Assembly (NCBI RefSeq): GCF_003352835.1
Contig: NZ_QLVD01000024.1
Location: forward strand, 42,534-106,533
Direction of reading: 5' to 3'
Source of the DNA: Ornithinimicrobium murale
Lineage (GTDB): Bacteria; Actinomycetota; Actinomycetes; Actinomycetales; Dermatophilaceae
DNA: 64,000 nucleotides
Position 1 is the stretch's first letter, and every line of letters begins with the position of its first letter. The notes below the pieces were generated by a model. It ran no database searches. It had not been told where the DNA came from and worked only from the letters and a program-made list of their open reading frames with translations. A program made the position numbers and the translations under genes. Below are positions 18,245 to 27,793 of the stretch, in pieces.

Positions 18245-18987
18245 CGGCGCTCCTCAGCGATGGCCTCGTCAATCGTCAACCGGCCCTCGAGGAGCGCCTT
18301 GCCGAGGATGATCCCGGCGCAGCCGAGCTTGCGGACACCACGCACGTCAGCCGCATGGCGGGCACCGCCTGAAGCCTGCACCGCCACGTCGGGGACCGCG
18401 CGGGTCAGGAAGGTGTAGAGGTTGAGGTTCGGACCGGCCAGGGTGCCGTCCCGCCCGATGTCGGTGCACAGCGCGTGCGCCAGGCCGGAGCGCGCATAGT
18501 GGCTCAGCAGCACCGCAAGATCCGTTGCGGAGTCCGAGGTCCACCCCGCAGTGGGCAGCACCCAGGAGCCGTCCTCCCCCGTGCGGGCGTCGAGCGCGAC
18601 CGTGATCCGGTCGGCCCCGAACTCCTCGATCCAGCTGGTCACCGTCTCCGGCTGTGTCACGGCCAGGGACCCGATCACCACGCGCGCCGCGCCGGCCTCG
18701 AGCAGCGCGGCAACATCCTGCTTGCTGCGCACGCCCCCACCGGTCTGCACGGACAGCGCCGTCTCCGAGACGACCTCGCGCAACAGCGCGGTCAGGGTGT
18801 AGCCGCCGGCACGGGCGGCGTCCAGGTCGACCAGGTGCAGCCAGCTTGCCCCACCCGCGGCATAGTCACGGGCCACGTCGAGCGGTTCGGTCGGGTAGCG
18901 GGTCTCCTTGTCGTAGTCACCCTTGTGCAACCTGACGACGCGGCCCTCGCGGACGTCGATCGCGGGATAGACGGTGAAGTCGGTCAT
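18241..18987 (-). CDS. hisA: ProFAR isomerase HisA
   Basis: 248-aa TIM-barrel isomerase (step 4 of histidine synthesis). Catalytic D11 is in YPAIDVREG and the second Asp is in CTDIGRDGT. The sequence pattern (KGDYDKETRYP, LDAARAGGYT, QTGGGVRS, VIGSLAV) is that of proteobacterial HisA, not the dual-function PriA usual in actinobacteria. TrpF activity should therefore come from elsewhere in this genome. ATG overlaps the hisH stop. Confidence 0.94.
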   Translation of the reverse strand: MTDFTVYPAIDVREGRVVRLHKGDYDKETRYPTEPLDVARDYAAGGASWLHLVDLDAARAGGYTLTALLREVVSETALSVQTGGGVRSKQDVAALLEAGAARVVIGSLAVTQPETVTSWIEEFGADRITVALDARTGEDGSWVLPTAGWTSDSATDLAVLLSHYARSGLAHALCTDIGRDGTLAGPNLNLYTFLTRAVPDVAVQASGGARHAADVRGVRKLGCAGIILGKALLEGRLTIDEAIAEERR

Positions 18988-19595
18988 GGCGTCACCTCCA
19001 GGACGAAGTCTGTCAAAAGCCGCGCTCCAGCGCGGGCCGATCGCTCGGGGTGGAACTGTGCGCCCCACCTGTTGCCTCTGCGCACCACGGCACTCCAGGT
19101 GCCGGAATGCTGCGTCGTCAGCACCGTGTCCGGCGTGACCGGCACGGCATAGCTGTGCACGAAGTAGGCCCGCGTGCCGTCGGGGAGCCCCGCCGTGAGC
19201 GGGTCCTCCCGCAGTGCGGTCAGGGTATTCCACCCCATGTGCGGCACGCGCACCCCCGGTGCCCCCGGGATGGGGACCACCTCGCCCGGCACCAGCCCGA
19301 GGCACTCCACACCCCCGTCCTCGGCCGACCGGTCAAAGAGCAGCTGCATGCCCAGACACACACCGAGCAGCGGTTGCTCGACCGCCCGGAGAACCTCCAC
19401 CAGTCCGGCTTCCCTGAGCCTCCGCATACCGGCTCCTGCTGCCCCCACCCCGGGGAGGATCACCCGGTCCGCGGCCAGGATGTCAGCCGGATCACGCGTC
19501 AACCGGGCATCGGCGCCGATCCGGTCCAGCGCATAGCGCACGGACGCGATGTTGGTGCCGCCCGAGTCGACGAGGGCGACCCTGGACCTAGCCAC
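18984..19595 (-). CDS. hisH: Imidazole glycerol phosphate synthase subunit HisH
   Basis: Glutamine amidotransferase subunit, 203 aa, supplying NH3 to HisF. The nucleophile is C80 in LLGVCLGMQLLF, and the His-Glu pair is in QFHPERS near 184-186. The oxyanion strand is ILPGVGAAGAGM. GTG start, 3 bp after hisB. Confidence 0.95.
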   Translation of the reverse strand: MARSRVALVDSGGTNIASVRYALDRIGADARLTRDPADILAADRVILPGVGAAGAGMRRLREAGLVEVLRAVEQPLLGVCLGMQLLFDRSAEDGGVECLGLVPGEVVPIPGAPGVRVPHMGWNTLTALREDPLTAGLPDGTRAYFVHSYAVPVTPDTVLTTQHSGTWSAVVRRGNRWGAQFHPERSARAGARLLTDFVLEVTP

Positions 19596-19598
19596 GGG

Positions 19599-20693
19599 TC
19601 ACAGCACACCCTTGGTGGACGGCAGCTCGCTGCCCTCCACCCGGATGGCCTGGCGCAGCGCGCGGGCCACCGCCTTGAAGCCGACCTCGATCTTGTGGTG
19701 GGCGTTGTCACCGGTGACCGACAGGTGGAGCGTGGCGCGCAGCGACTCGGCGAAGGAGCGCCAGAAGTGCTCGACCATCTCGGTGGGCAGGTCACCCACC
19801 ATCTCGCGGTCGAAGTCGCAGTCGAACTTCAGGAACGGGCGTCCCGACAGGTCGAGCGCGGCACTGGCCTGCGCCTCATCCATCGGCGCGGTGAAGCCGT
19901 AGCGGCCGATGCCACGCCGGTCACCGAGAGCCGTGTCCACAGCCTGACCGATGGCCAGGGCGGTGTCCTCGGTGGTGTGGTGCTCGTCGATGTGCAGGTC
20001 ACCCTCACAGGCGACCTTCATCGAGAACCCCCCGTGCTTGGCCAGCTGGTCGAGCATGTGGTCCAGGAACCCCAGGCCGGTCGACACCTCGATGTCGCCC
20101 GCGCGGTCCAGGTCGACCTCGACATGGATCCTGGTCTCGGAGGTGTTGCGGTCCACCACGGCGACGCGGGGTCGGTTGGCCAGCTCGTGGGCGATCTGCT
20201 CCCAGGTGACCGCCTCCTCACCACCCTCGCCCATCGAGCTCTGCAGCAGGTAGGTCCGGATGCCCAGGTTGTCCCCGAACTCCCGGTCGGTGAGGCGGTC
20301 CCCGACCATCATCGAGCGGTCCCAGTCGATGCCGCGGTCACGCAGCAGGTGCTTGACCATGCCGATGCCCGGCTTGCGGGTGTCCGGCTGGTTGGGACCC
20401 GGCGGGTGCGGGTCGACGAAGACGTCGCGGAAGGTGATGCCCTGGCTCTCCAGGATGTGCAGCAGCAGGTCGTGTGGGCCCTGGAAGGACTCGACCGGGA
20501 AGTTCGGGCCGCCGAGGTCGTTCTGGTTGGACACCATGATGAAGTCCCAGCCGGCGTCCCGCAGCCGGGCCAGCGCCGGCATGACGCCGGGGACCAGGCG
20601 CAGCTTGTCGTAGGAGTCGATCTGGCAGTCGGCGGGTTCCTCGATGATGGTGCCGTCCCGGTCGATGAACAGGACAGGTCGCTGGGTGCTCAT
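19599..20693 (-). CDS. hisB: Bifunctional histidinol-phosphatase / imidazoleglycerol-phosphate dehydratase
   Basis: 364-aa fusion. N-terminal HAD phosphatase (1-165) with nucleophile D11 and D13 in FIDRDGT. C-terminal IGP dehydratase (175-364) with the metal-binding HHTTEDTA and NAHHKIE motifs. Actinobacterial HisB is normally dehydratase only, so the fusion is a proteobacterial trait. The Cys residues that bind structural zinc in E. coli HisB-N are absent here ([17 protein letters not shown]), as I recall is also the case in xanthomonads. ATG overlaps the hisC stop. Confidence 0.95.
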   Translation of the reverse strand: MSTQRPVLFIDRDGTIIEEPADCQIDSYDKLRLVPGVMPALARLRDAGWDFIMVSNQNDLGGPNFPVESFQGPHDLLLHILESQGITFRDVFVDPHPPGPNQPDTRKPGIGMVKHLLRDRGIDWDRSMMVGDRLTDREFGDNLGIRTYLLQSSMGEGGEEAVTWEQIAHELANRPRVAVVDRNTSETRIHVEVDLDRAGDIEVSTGLGFLDHMLDQLAKHGGFSMKVACEGDLHIDEHHTTEDTALAIGQAVDTALGDRRGIGRYGFTAPMDEAQASAALDLSGRPFLKFDCDFDREMVGDLPTEMVEHFWRSFAESLRATLHLSVTGDNAHHKIEVGFKAVARALRQAIRVEGSELPSTKGVL

Positions 20694-21928
20694 GGGTGGG
20701 TTCCTCGTGCGGGTTCGGTGGTGGGGGCGGGTTCGGTGGTGGGCGCGGGTCCGGTGGTGGGCGCGTGCTCGGTGGTGGTCTCGTGGGTCTGGGCGCCGTC
20801 TGCCAGGACCTGCTGCACGGCCTCAATCTCCTCGGGCGAGCCCACGGTGATGCGCAGAGCGTCGCTGAGCTGGTGCCTCATGTCGCGGACCACGATGCCA
20901 CTGGCCCGCAGGTCGGTGAGCAGGGTGTCCACCCCAGGGCCGCGGATCAGCAGGAAGTTGGCCTCGCTGGCGTAGACCGTCTCGACGCGCGGATCGGCGT
21001 CCAGGAGCTCGGCGAGGCGCTCCCGGTCGATCCGGGTCCGTGCGACGCGGGCATCGACCGAGCGGCGCACGGAGCTGGACAGTGCCGCGACGGCGAGCTC
21101 GGTGACCGGTGCCGGCAGCGGGTAGGGCGCCTGCACTCGGCGCAGGACGGCCGCCAGATCCGGGTGGCACAGCGCGCTGCCGACGCGGGCACCGGCCAGG
21201 CCGTGGGCCTTGGACAGGGTGCGCAGCACGACCAGGTTGGGGTGGTTGCCCAACAACGTTGCGGCACTGCGTGGCCCGGCAAACTCCTGGTAGGCCTCGT
21301 CGACGACCACCACGGCCTGCTGGGCCAGGTCTGCTGCGAGGTGCTCGATGGCGTCCAGCGGCACGACGGCACCCGTGGGGTTGCCGGGGCTGGTGAGGAA
21401 GACGATCCGGGCGCCCTGCTCGGCGACAGCGTCCCGCAGGCCGTCGGTGTCGACCTCCCAGAGCCCACCCAGGTCCTGCTGGGGGACATCGACGACGGGG
21501 ACGCCGTGCACCCGGGCCGTCACGGCATACATCCCGAACGTCGGGGAGGCCTGAACGATCCCGTGCTCGCCGCCGGGGGCACAGACGGCCCGCACGAGCA
21601 GGTCGATGCACTCATCGCTGCCGCGGCCGACGACGACCTGCTCCGACGTGACGCCGTAGAGGCCGGCCAACGCCGCGACCAGGTCCTCGGGCTGGGGGTC
21701 CGGATAGCGGCGCTGTGCACCCTCGGGGTCGACGGCACTCGCGGTCGCGGCCTCGTTGGCGTTGAGCCAGATCGTGGCCGGTGCCCCGGTGTCGGAGGTG
21801 CGGGCCGAGGAGTAGCCGGCGAAGTCGCGTAGGTCCTCCCGGATCAGGTCGGCCGGGAACTCCCCCAATTTTTGGGGAGGTTCGGACCGGCTCATGCGCA
21901 TTTTTGGGGAGGTTTGGCCCGGCGTCAC
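20690..21928 (-). CDS. hisC: Histidinol-phosphate aminotransferase
   Basis: PLP-dependent class I/II aminotransferase, 412 aa from GTG 21928. The PLP lysine is in [23 protein letters not shown] and WLNANEA are further family motifs. The first 22 residues are encoded by two copies of the dispersed 32-bp repeat, and the true start could be an internal ATG or the TTG at its edge. The last 30 residues are a PAPTTE-type repeat coded by four 18-bp units. Both ends are thus unusual, while the core resembles gammaproteobacterial HisC. Confidence 0.93.
   Translation of the reverse strand: MTPGQTSPKMRMSRSEPPQKLGEFPADLIREDLRDFAGYSSARTSDTGAPATIWLNANEAATASAVDPEGAQRRYPDPQPEDLVAALAGLYGVTSEQVVVGRGSDECIDLLVRAVCAPGGEHGIVQASPTFGMYAVTARVHGVPVVDVPQQDLGGLWEVDTDGLRDAVAEQGARIVFLTSPGNPTGAVVPLDAIEHLAADLAQQAVVVVDEAYQEFAGPRSAATLLGNHPNLVVLRTLSKAHGLAGARVGSALCHPDLAAVLRRVQAPYPLPAPVTELAVAALSSSVRRSVDARVARTRIDRERLAELLDADPRVETVYASEANFLLIRGPGVDTLLTDLRASGIVVRDMRHQLSDALRITVGSPEEIEAVQQVLADGAQTHETTTEHAPTTGPAPTTEPAPTTEPARGTHP
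20714..20785 (-). repeat. 18-bp repeat in the hisC tail
   Basis: Four in-frame 18-bp units (plus-strand consensus TTCGGTGGTGGGCGCGGG) encode Thr-Thr-Glu/Pro-Ala-Pro repeats at the end of HisC, just before hisB. Confidence 0.8.
21862..21922 (-). repeat. Dispersed 32-bp-period repeat, locus 1 (hisD-hisC)
   Basis: Two copies of a core reading TTTTTGGGGAGG-TTCGGACCGG on the plus strand, starting 32 bp apart (21869 and 21901). The first copy is preceded by CCCCAA and can form a CCCCAA/TTGGGG hairpin. The pair covers the 5' end of hisC. On the gene strand each copy ends in CCCCAAAAA(A/T)TG, so it may supply the start codon. Confidence 0.8.
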
Positions 21929-23247
21929 GGGGTGCCCTCGCTGTTCGTGGTCGTGGCCCTGGCCAGACGCCGGGTCACGGCCGCCTGGTGACCGATCAGT
22001 CCCTCGGCTCCCGACAGCTCCACGGCCGTGGGACCGACCGCAGCCAGCCCCTGCGGGCTCACCCGCTGGACGGTCATCGCCACCTGGAAGCTGGCGACGC
22101 TCACGCCACCGGTCCAGCGCGCGGCACCCGCGGTGGGCAGCACGTGGTTGGTGCCGCTGCAGTAGTCACCGAGGGTCTCCGGTGCCCAGTCGCCGAGGAA
22201 GACCGACCCGGCACGTTCCACGCGGTCCACCCAGTCCTCCGGCTCACGCAGCGCCAGGATGAGGTGCTCGGGGGCATAGTCGTTGCTGATCGCGAAGGCC
22301 TCCTCCAGGTCCTGAGTCACCACGATCGCGCTGGAGCCGAGCGCCTTGCCCGCGATGTCGGCGCGCGGCAGGACCGCCAGTTGCTCCGCCACCTGCTCGG
22401 CCACGGCCTGCGCCACCGCCTTGTCATCCGTCAGCAGGAGCACCTGCGAGTCGGGGCCGTGCTCGGCCTGAGAGAGCAGGTCGGCCGCTACAAACTCGGC
22501 GTCTGCCCCGGCATCGGCGATCACCAGCACCTCCGAGGGGCCAGCTGGCAGGTCAATGCCCGGCCCGCCCTCGTCGGTGCTTACTTGCCGCTTGGCCTCG
22601 GTGACCCAGGCGTTGCCGGGGCCGAAGATCTTGTCGCAGCGCGGGACCGACTCCGTGCCATAGGCCATGGCGGCGATCGCCTGCGCTCCCCCGGTCACGA
22701 ACACCTGCGTGATGCCGCACTCGGCTGCCGCAGCCAGCACGGTGGCGTCAGGCAGGCCGTCCTCACCGGGGGGTGTGCACAGCACAACCTCAGGACACCC
22801 GGCCAGCTGGGCCGGCACGCCGAGCATCAACGCGGTCGAGGGCAGCGGTGCGCTGCCGGCCGGCACATAGAGCCCCACCCGGCGGATCGGTCGCACGACG
22901 CGTGCACAGATCACCCCCGGTGCGGTCTCCACCTCATAGCTGACGGTCATCCCCGCCCGGTGGAAGGTGCGGATATTGGTGGCCGCGTCACCGATGGCGA
23001 TGCGCAGCTCCTCCGGTAGCGCGGCGGCGGCCCTGCGGATCTCCTCCTGCTCGACCACCACGGACTGGGCGGGCGCGCGGTCGAACCTTTCGGCATACTC
23101 CTGCAGTGCGGCGTCGCCGCCCTCCCGGACTCCGCGCAGGATCTCGGTGACCCCCTCGGTGACCTGCGGGCCAGCGGCCGCCGTGCCACGGGCCAGCAGC
23201 TCGGCGCGGGCGCTGTCATCCAGGGCCGACCACCTGACGGTCCTCAT
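21925..23247 (-). CDS. hisD: Histidinol dehydrogenase
   Basis: 440-aa Zn- and NAD-dependent enzyme for the last two steps of histidine synthesis. [28 protein letters not shown] and EHLIL motifs are present, and Q/H ligands occur in [12 protein letters not shown]. Length is standard. ATG overlaps the hisG stop (ATGA). Confidence 0.96.
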   Translation of the reverse strand: MRTVRWSALDDSARAELLARGTAAAGPQVTEGVTEILRGVREGGDAALQEYAERFDRAPAQSVVVEQEEIRRAAAALPEELRIAIGDAATNIRTFHRAGMTVSYEVETAPGVICARVVRPIRRVGLYVPAGSAPLPSTALMLGVPAQLAGCPEVVLCTPPGEDGLPDATVLAAAAECGITQVFVTGGAQAIAAMAYGTESVPRCDKIFGPGNAWVTEAKRQVSTDEGGPGIDLPAGPSEVLVIADAGADAEFVAADLLSQAEHGPDSQVLLLTDDKAVAQAVAEQVAEQLAVLPRADIAGKALGSSAIVVTQDLEEAFAISNDYAPEHLILALREPEDWVDRVERAGSVFLGDWAPETLGDYCSGTNHVLPTAGAARWTGGVSVASFQVAMTVQRVSPQGLAAVGPTAVELSGAEGLIGHQAAVTRRLARATTTNSEGTP

Positions 23248-24152
23248 GCGAGCATCCCCTCCACCGGCAGCACCATGATGGTGTGCGCACCGGCGCGCTT
23301 AAGCTCCTCCAGGCGCGGCCACGGGACGGCGTTGTGGCACAACAGCTGCACCGAGACCTCATCGCGGCCGTCGACCGGCAGCACCGTCGGCTCGCCACCG
23401 GCGGGGAGGCGCTGCAGCACCTCGGTCAGCACGTCCCGACCGGCGCGGAGCATCAGCAGGCGCGTCTCCTTCAGCCGCAGCGCACCGTCCATCCGGCGCA
23501 GCAACAGGTCGGCGATCTCCTCCCGGCCGTCCTCCAGCGGGACCGGCGGGCCGGCGATCACGGCCTCGGAGTGCAGCAGCGTCTCGACCGGCTTGAGCGC
23601 GTTCGCCGCCAGGGTCCCGCCGGTGGAGACCAGGTCGCAGACGACGTCGGCCTGTCCGAGGCGCGGCGCAATCTCCACCGATCCCGACAGGGTGACGACC
23701 TGCGCGTCCACGCCCTTCTCATCGAGCCAGCGGCCCAGCGTGCGGGGATAGCTCGTGGCGATCCGCTGTCCCGCAAGCTGCTCGGGCCCGGCCCACTGCT
23801 CGTCATCGTTGATCGCGATGTCCAGACGGCACACGCCCCAGCCGAGCTGGCGCCACTCCTTCAGCGCGCTGGCCTGACCGTTGGCGGTGCGACCGAGGTC
23901 GTGCTCGACCAGGACGTTGCGACCGACGACTCCGAGGTCACACACGCCGTCAGCGATGAGGCCGGGGATGTCGTCGTCACGGACCAGGAGCAGGTCGACG
24001 GGCAAGGACTCGCCATAGCAGAACAGCCGGTCGCGGCTCTCTCGCCAGGTCAGGCCGCAGGAGGCGAGCAGGTCGCGGGCCGGTTCGGCGAGTCGGCCGG
24101 ACTTTTGGATCGCCACACGGAGGCGGTCCCGGGTGATGGCAGGCGGGGTCAT
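23244..24152 (-). CDS. hisG: ATP phosphoribosyltransferase (long form)
   Basis: First enzyme of histidine synthesis, 302 aa. [34 protein letters not shown] and [12 protein letters not shown] define the catalytic domains. The C-terminal part (about 225-302, ending [13 protein letters not shown]) is the ACT-like domain for histidine feedback. The N-terminus and the ending are much closer to the E. coli/Xanthomonas type than to mycobacterial HisG. Start ATG 24152 follows a GGAAGG ribosome binding site. The 122-bp gap to the regulator contains a GGTCGC/GCGACC stem-loop (24235-24252). Confidence 0.94.
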   Translation of the reverse strand: MTPPAITRDRLRVAIQKSGRLAEPARDLLASCGLTWRESRDRLFCYGESLPVDLLLVRDDDIPGLIADGVCDLGVVGRNVLVEHDLGRTANGQASALKEWRQLGWGVCRLDIAINDDEQWAGPEQLAGQRIATSYPRTLGRWLDEKGVDAQVVTLSGSVEIAPRLGQADVVCDLVSTGGTLAANALKPVETLLHSEAVIAGPPVPLEDGREEIADLLLRRMDGALRLKETRLLMLRAGRDVLTEVLQRLPAGGEPTVLPVDGRDEVSVQLLCHNAVPWPRLEELKRAGAHTIMVLPVEGMLA

Positions 24153-24274
24153 GGTGACCTTCCGTGGTCTGGGCCAGGAACAACCTTGGCCGTATGCAGT
24201 GGTGCAGGTCTGGGGGCGCGGTGCGCCGGGGATGGGTCGCGTCAGTGCGACCACGAGGTTCTGGGTCGGTGCGC

Positions 24275-24619
24275 TCAGCCCTGGGCGGGATGCGCACCGC
24301 GCGTATGCGCAAGCACCGAGCGGTAACCCCCGGTCCCGTGCTCGAGACAGCGGGCCACCCGCCCGACGGTCGTGACGCTGACACCGGTCTGCTCGTGGAC
24401 CTGGCGGTAGGAGACGCCGTCGGCCAACAGCGGCACGACGCTCCACCGGTCGGCCAGTGCCTCGAGCTCGGCGGGCGTGCACAGGGCGGTGAGGAACGCG
24501 GCCATCTGCTCGGGACTCTCCACGGAAGCCAGTGCCCGCGCCAGTTCAGCCTGGGCTGCGCTTCGCTGCGACATCTCGTCGCTCACGTGCGGCTGCTCAC
24601 CGCCGTCTCGGCGCTTCAT
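24275..24619 (-). CDS. TrpR/YerC-family regulator of the his operon
   Basis: 114-aa helical DNA-binding protein of the TrpR superfamily. The core is [23 protein letters not shown], followed by the recognition helix region [20 protein letters not shown]. It sits directly upstream of hisG on the same strand. Proteins of this type are placed before hisG in xanthomonads and have been proposed as histidine regulators (HisR). Start ATG 24619 with GGAGCAGAG before it. Repression by histidine is inferred from context. Confidence 0.85.
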   Translation of the reverse strand: MKRRDGGEQPHVSDEMSQRSAAQAELARALASVESPEQMAAFLTALCTPAELEALADRWSVVPLLADGVSYRQVHEQTGVSVTTVGRVARCLEHGTGGYRSVLAHTRGAHPAQG

Positions 24620-24652
24620 CTCTGCTCCAGGGGTGGTTTCAGGACCTTCGTT

Positions 24653-24670
24653 GTAGTAACGCGCTATTAC
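24653..24670. promoter_or_regulatory. Candidate HisR operator
   Basis: Near-palindrome GTAGTAACGCGCTATTAC, in which 14 of 18 positions match the reverse complement, lies 34 bp before the regulator start. Half-sites of the CTA-n-TAC type resemble the CTAGTAC half-site known for TrpR. The AT-rich stretch stands out in this high-GC gap. Assignment to the adjacent TrpR-family protein is inference. Confidence 0.55.
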
Positions 24671-24743
24671 GCTAACACGCTGCTGCCCGGGAGCCGAAAC
24701 CACCTCCCGGGATGCCCGCGACCCGGTGCAGAGGACCGTGACC

Positions 24744-26144
24744 TCAGTCTTTCGGGAGATCCAGCGGTTGGGCGAGCTCGACGCGCACGGCGGGAACCAC
24801 CTCGTCGCGGGCCACGGTGAACTGGTCCTGGCGGCGCAGGTCCTTGATCGTGACGGTGTCCGCCGCGACCTCCTGCTCCCCCACGATGGCGACGAACCGG
24901 ATCCCGGCACGATCGGCATACCGCAGCTGTTTGCCGAGCTTGCCACCGTCCAGGACCACCTCCGTGTTGATGCCGCCCTGCCGCAGGTCGGTGGCCAGCG
25001 CGAGGCACTGGGGCAAATAGGCCTCGTCGAGCTGGGGCACCAGCACCTGCACCGTTGACTCCGCGGTGCTGACCAGGCCGGCCTCGCGCAGCTGCCAGAA
25101 CAACCGCGACAGCCCGATCGACATACCGACCCCGGGGAGCGTGGACTTGGTGTACTGACCCGCCAGGTCGTCGTAACGCCCGCCCGAACAGACCGAACCG
25201 ATCTCCGGGTGGTCGTCCAGGGTCGTCTCGTAGACGGTGCCGGTGTAGTAGTCCAGGCCACGGGCAATCGACAGGTTCAGGGCGTAGTCACTCTCCGGGA
25301 CGCCGAGGTCGCGGAGCACGGAGAGCACCTCGCGCAGCTCGGCCACCCCGGTGGCCAGCGCCTCCGACCCCCTCGACGCCACCTGCACCCGGTCCAGGAT
25401 CGCCATCGCGTCCTCGTGTGAGGTGGACCTGATGGCCACGAGCGCCAGCAGCGAGTCCGCGACCTCAGCCGCCAACTGGAAGCCCTCCCCCACCAGGGTC
25501 TCGCGCACGGCGTCCGGCCCCCGCTTGTCGAGCTTGTCCACCTCGCGCAGCACCGCCACCTGCTGGTCGGCGTCAGCGATCCCCAGATCCTCGAAGTAGC
25601 CGCGCATCAGCTTGCGGTTGTTGAGCTGGATTGTGAAGGCACCGATGGCCAGGTCGGTGAAGATGGTGTGGATCACGGCGGGGCACTCGGCGTCGTGGCG
25701 GGGGCTGAGCCCGTCCTTGCCGATGATGTCGATGTCGCACTGGTAGAACTCGCGGTAACGCCCCTTCTGCGGGCGCTCACCACGGTAGACCCGTTGCATC
25801 TGGTAGCGCCGGAACGGGAAGGTCAGCTGGTGCTCGTGCTCGGCGACGTAGCGGGCCAGCGGAACCGTCAGGTCGAACCGCAGGGCGAGCTCTGGGAGCC
25901 CCGGGTCCTCTTGCGCCGCTGCCTTTTCCAGCGAACCGGTGGACTGCACGAAGAAGACCTGGCGCTCGGTCTCTCCCCCGGTCTTGGTCAGGAGGACGTC
26001 GGTCAGCTCATACGCCGGCGTCTCGATCGGCAGGAACCCGAACCTCTCGTAGCCCGACCGGATCACGTCGAGCATCCGTTGGAAGGCGATCTGATCGGTG
26101 GGCAGGAGCTCGAGGGTGCCGGGGGCGGTGCGGGGCTTGATCAC
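24744..26144 (-). CDS. hisS: Histidyl-tRNA synthetase
   Basis: Class II aminoacyl-tRNA synthetase, 466 aa. Motif 2 is [22 protein letters not shown], the histidine-A motif is [13 protein letters not shown], and motif 3 is [13 protein letters not shown]. The opening [24 protein letters not shown] and long middle section resemble xanthomonad HisS rather than the roughly 430-aa actinobacterial type. It lies immediately upstream of the his regulator and operon on the same strand, so it may have arrived with them. Whether another hisS exists in the genome cannot be seen. Confidence 0.95.
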   Translation of the reverse strand: MIKPRTAPGTLELLPTDQIAFQRMLDVIRSGYERFGFLPIETPAYELTDVLLTKTGGETERQVFFVQSTGSLEKAAAQEDPGLPELALRFDLTVPLARYVAEHEHQLTFPFRRYQMQRVYRGERPQKGRYREFYQCDIDIIGKDGLSPRHDAECPAVIHTIFTDLAIGAFTIQLNNRKLMRGYFEDLGIADADQQVAVLREVDKLDKRGPDAVRETLVGEGFQLAAEVADSLLALVAIRSTSHEDAMAILDRVQVASRGSEALATGVAELREVLSVLRDLGVPESDYALNLSIARGLDYYTGTVYETTLDDHPEIGSVCSGGRYDDLAGQYTKSTLPGVGMSIGLSRLFWQLREAGLVSTAESTVQVLVPQLDEAYLPQCLALATDLRQGGINTEVVLDGGKLGKQLRYADRAGIRFVAIVGEQEVAADTVTIKDLRRQDQFTVARDEVVPAVRVELAQPLDLPKD

Positions 26145-26241
26145 CCGGCGAGTCTAACGAGGGGTGCCTGGCGACCCGCCCCGGCGCTGGCAGTCACCGC
26201 TGGCAGCCAGCACCCTGGCCGGAGCAACGGGCTGGGCTCGG

Positions 26242-26934
26242 TCAGGCCAGCGAGGTCAGGTAGGGGTTGGTGGTGCGCTCCCGCGCCATGCTGGTGGCCG
26301 GTCCGTGGCCCGGCAGGACCAGGCTGGAGTCCGGCAGCGGCAGGACGACATCGCGCAGTGACCGCAGCATGGCCGCGTGGTCACCACCGGGCAGGTCGGT
26401 GCGGCCGATCGACCCAGCGAACAGGACGTCCCCGGTCAGCACGGTGCGATCGACCTCGTCCGGCATCCCCGTCGGCACGCCGGGCAGACTGAACAGGACC
26501 GAGCCCTCGGTGTGTCCGGGGGCGTGCGAGACCCCGAGCGAGAGGCCAGCCAGCTCCAGCTCCTGACCTCCGGCCAGGTCGACCACGGTGTCCGGCTCGG
26601 CCCAGTTGGCGCGACGGCCGAACTGCTGCTCGAGCATGCCGAGCAGTTGAGGGCTGGTGCTGGACAACGGATCACGGAGCCGATAGCGGTCGTCATGATG
26701 GATGTATGCCGCGGTGGTGCCCCCGCAGACGGGCGTCACTGAGTAGGTGTGGTCCAGGTGGCCGTGGGTGAGAAGGACGGCAGCCGGCCGCAGCCCGTGA
26801 GCGGACAGGGTCTCGGCGACCTGATCCACCACCCCAACGCCCGGGTCGATGATCAGACACTCCTCGCCCGAGGCGGGTGCGACCAGGTAGCAATTAGTGC
26901 CGAAAGCGGCCGCTTCGATGCCGATGACCAACAT
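26242..26934 (-). CDS. MBL-fold hydrolase (glyoxalase II-like)
   Basis: 230-aa metallo-beta-lactamase-fold hydrolase with the metal motif THGHLDHT, later ligands in APGHTEGS and GDVLFAGSIGRTD, and a final LPGHGPATSM. This pattern fits the YcbL/glyoxalase II-like group, widespread next to relA or hisS in actinobacteria. Substrate unknown. Start ATG 26934; longer in-frame extensions are not supported. Confidence 0.88.
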   Translation of the reverse strand: MLVIGIEAAAFGTNCYLVAPASGEECLIIDPGVGVVDQVAETLSAHGLRPAAVLLTHGHLDHTYSVTPVCGGTTAAYIHHDDRYRLRDPLSSTSPQLLGMLEQQFGRRANWAEPDTVVDLAGGQELELAGLSLGVSHAPGHTEGSVLFSLPGVPTGMPDEVDRTVLTGDVLFAGSIGRTDLPGGDHAAMLRSLRDVVLPLPDSSLVLPGHGPATSMARERTTNPYLTSLA

Positions 26935-27052
26935 GTGACCAAACCTACGTCCGATCGTGTCCAAACCGTCATCCGGCTGTGACCGTTTCGCCGCGGACCG
27001 CTGCCTAGACTGGCCGCTCCACCTTTGCCCAAGCACGTCAGGAGCACGAGAA

Positions 27053-27793
27053 ATGGCGCTGGGTCGTCACCGGTGGCAGGCAGTCGGGTCGCTCGTGGCC
27101 AGCGTCGTCCTGTTCACCGCATGCGGCAGTCCCGAGACCACCGATACCGCCGAAGAGGGTCAGGACGACATCAGCGGCCACGCCACCACGCTCTCCCCTG
27201 CCGGCGCAAGCGCTGGCTGCAGCGAGCCGCCGGTCGTGCCGAGTGCCCGCACGATGTCGCCACTGGAGGCACCGGAGCAGCAGGCGTCCGGCACCTGGTC
27301 GGGCAGCATCGAAACCAACTGCGGGACGATCGAGGTCGACCTCTTCGGCGACAAGGCCCCGGAGACCGTGGCGTCCTTTGGTCACCTCGCCGAGGCGGGT
27401 TACTGGGTCGACAGTCCGTGCCACCGGCTCACCACGCAGGGCATCTTCGTGCTGCAGTGTGGCGACCCGACGGGCACTGGGCGGGGCGCCCCGGGCTATA
27501 CCTTCGGGATCGAGAACGCGCCGGAGGACGGCACCTACCCCCCGGGCACGCTCGCGATGGCTCGCAGCCAGGACCCCAACAGCAATGGCGGACAGTTCTT
27601 CATCGTCTACGAGGACACAGAACTGCCGGCGGCAGGTGGTGGCTACAGCATCTTCGGTAAAGTCACCAGTGGAATGGACATCGTGGACCGCGTCGCCGAA
27701 CAAGGCGTCGATGGCGGCGGTGCCGACGGAACCCCGGCGGCACCGATCAGCATCCTCTCGGTCGAGGTCACACAGGAAAAGGCGACAGAGTGA
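27053..27793 (+). CDS. Cyclophilin-type peptidyl-prolyl isomerase lipoprotein
   Basis: 246-aa lipoprotein: signal peptide ending in the lipobox FTAC (Cys about 25), an acidic linker, then a cyclophilin domain (about 85-240) with ETVASFGHLAE, NGGQFFIVYED and YSIFGKV. It is expected to be a membrane-anchored foldase outside the cell. Some active-site residues are conserved (Q/F in GGQFFI), while the typical FHR motif reads CHRLT. Start ATG 27053 with AGGAG nearby. GTGA overlap with the DUF349 gene. Confidence 0.9.
   Translation: MALGRHRWQAVGSLVASVVLFTACGSPETTDTAEEGQDDISGHATTLSPAGASAGCSEPPVVPSARTMSPLEAPEQQASGTWSGSIETNCGTIEVDLFGDKAPETVASFGHLAEAGYWVDSPCHRLTTQGIFVLQCGDPTGTGRGAPGYTFGIENAPEDGTYPPGTLAMARSQDPNSNGGQFFIVYEDTELPAAGGGYSIFGKVTSGMDIVDRVAEQGVDGGGADGTPAAPISILSVEVTQEKATE

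Noticed and set aside
18241..18987. Bifunctional PriA instead of HisA
   Set aside because: Sequence motifs (KGDYDKETRYP, QTGGGVRS, VIGSLAV) match proteobacterial HisA, and the operon context is proteobacterial; PriA-type loops are absent.
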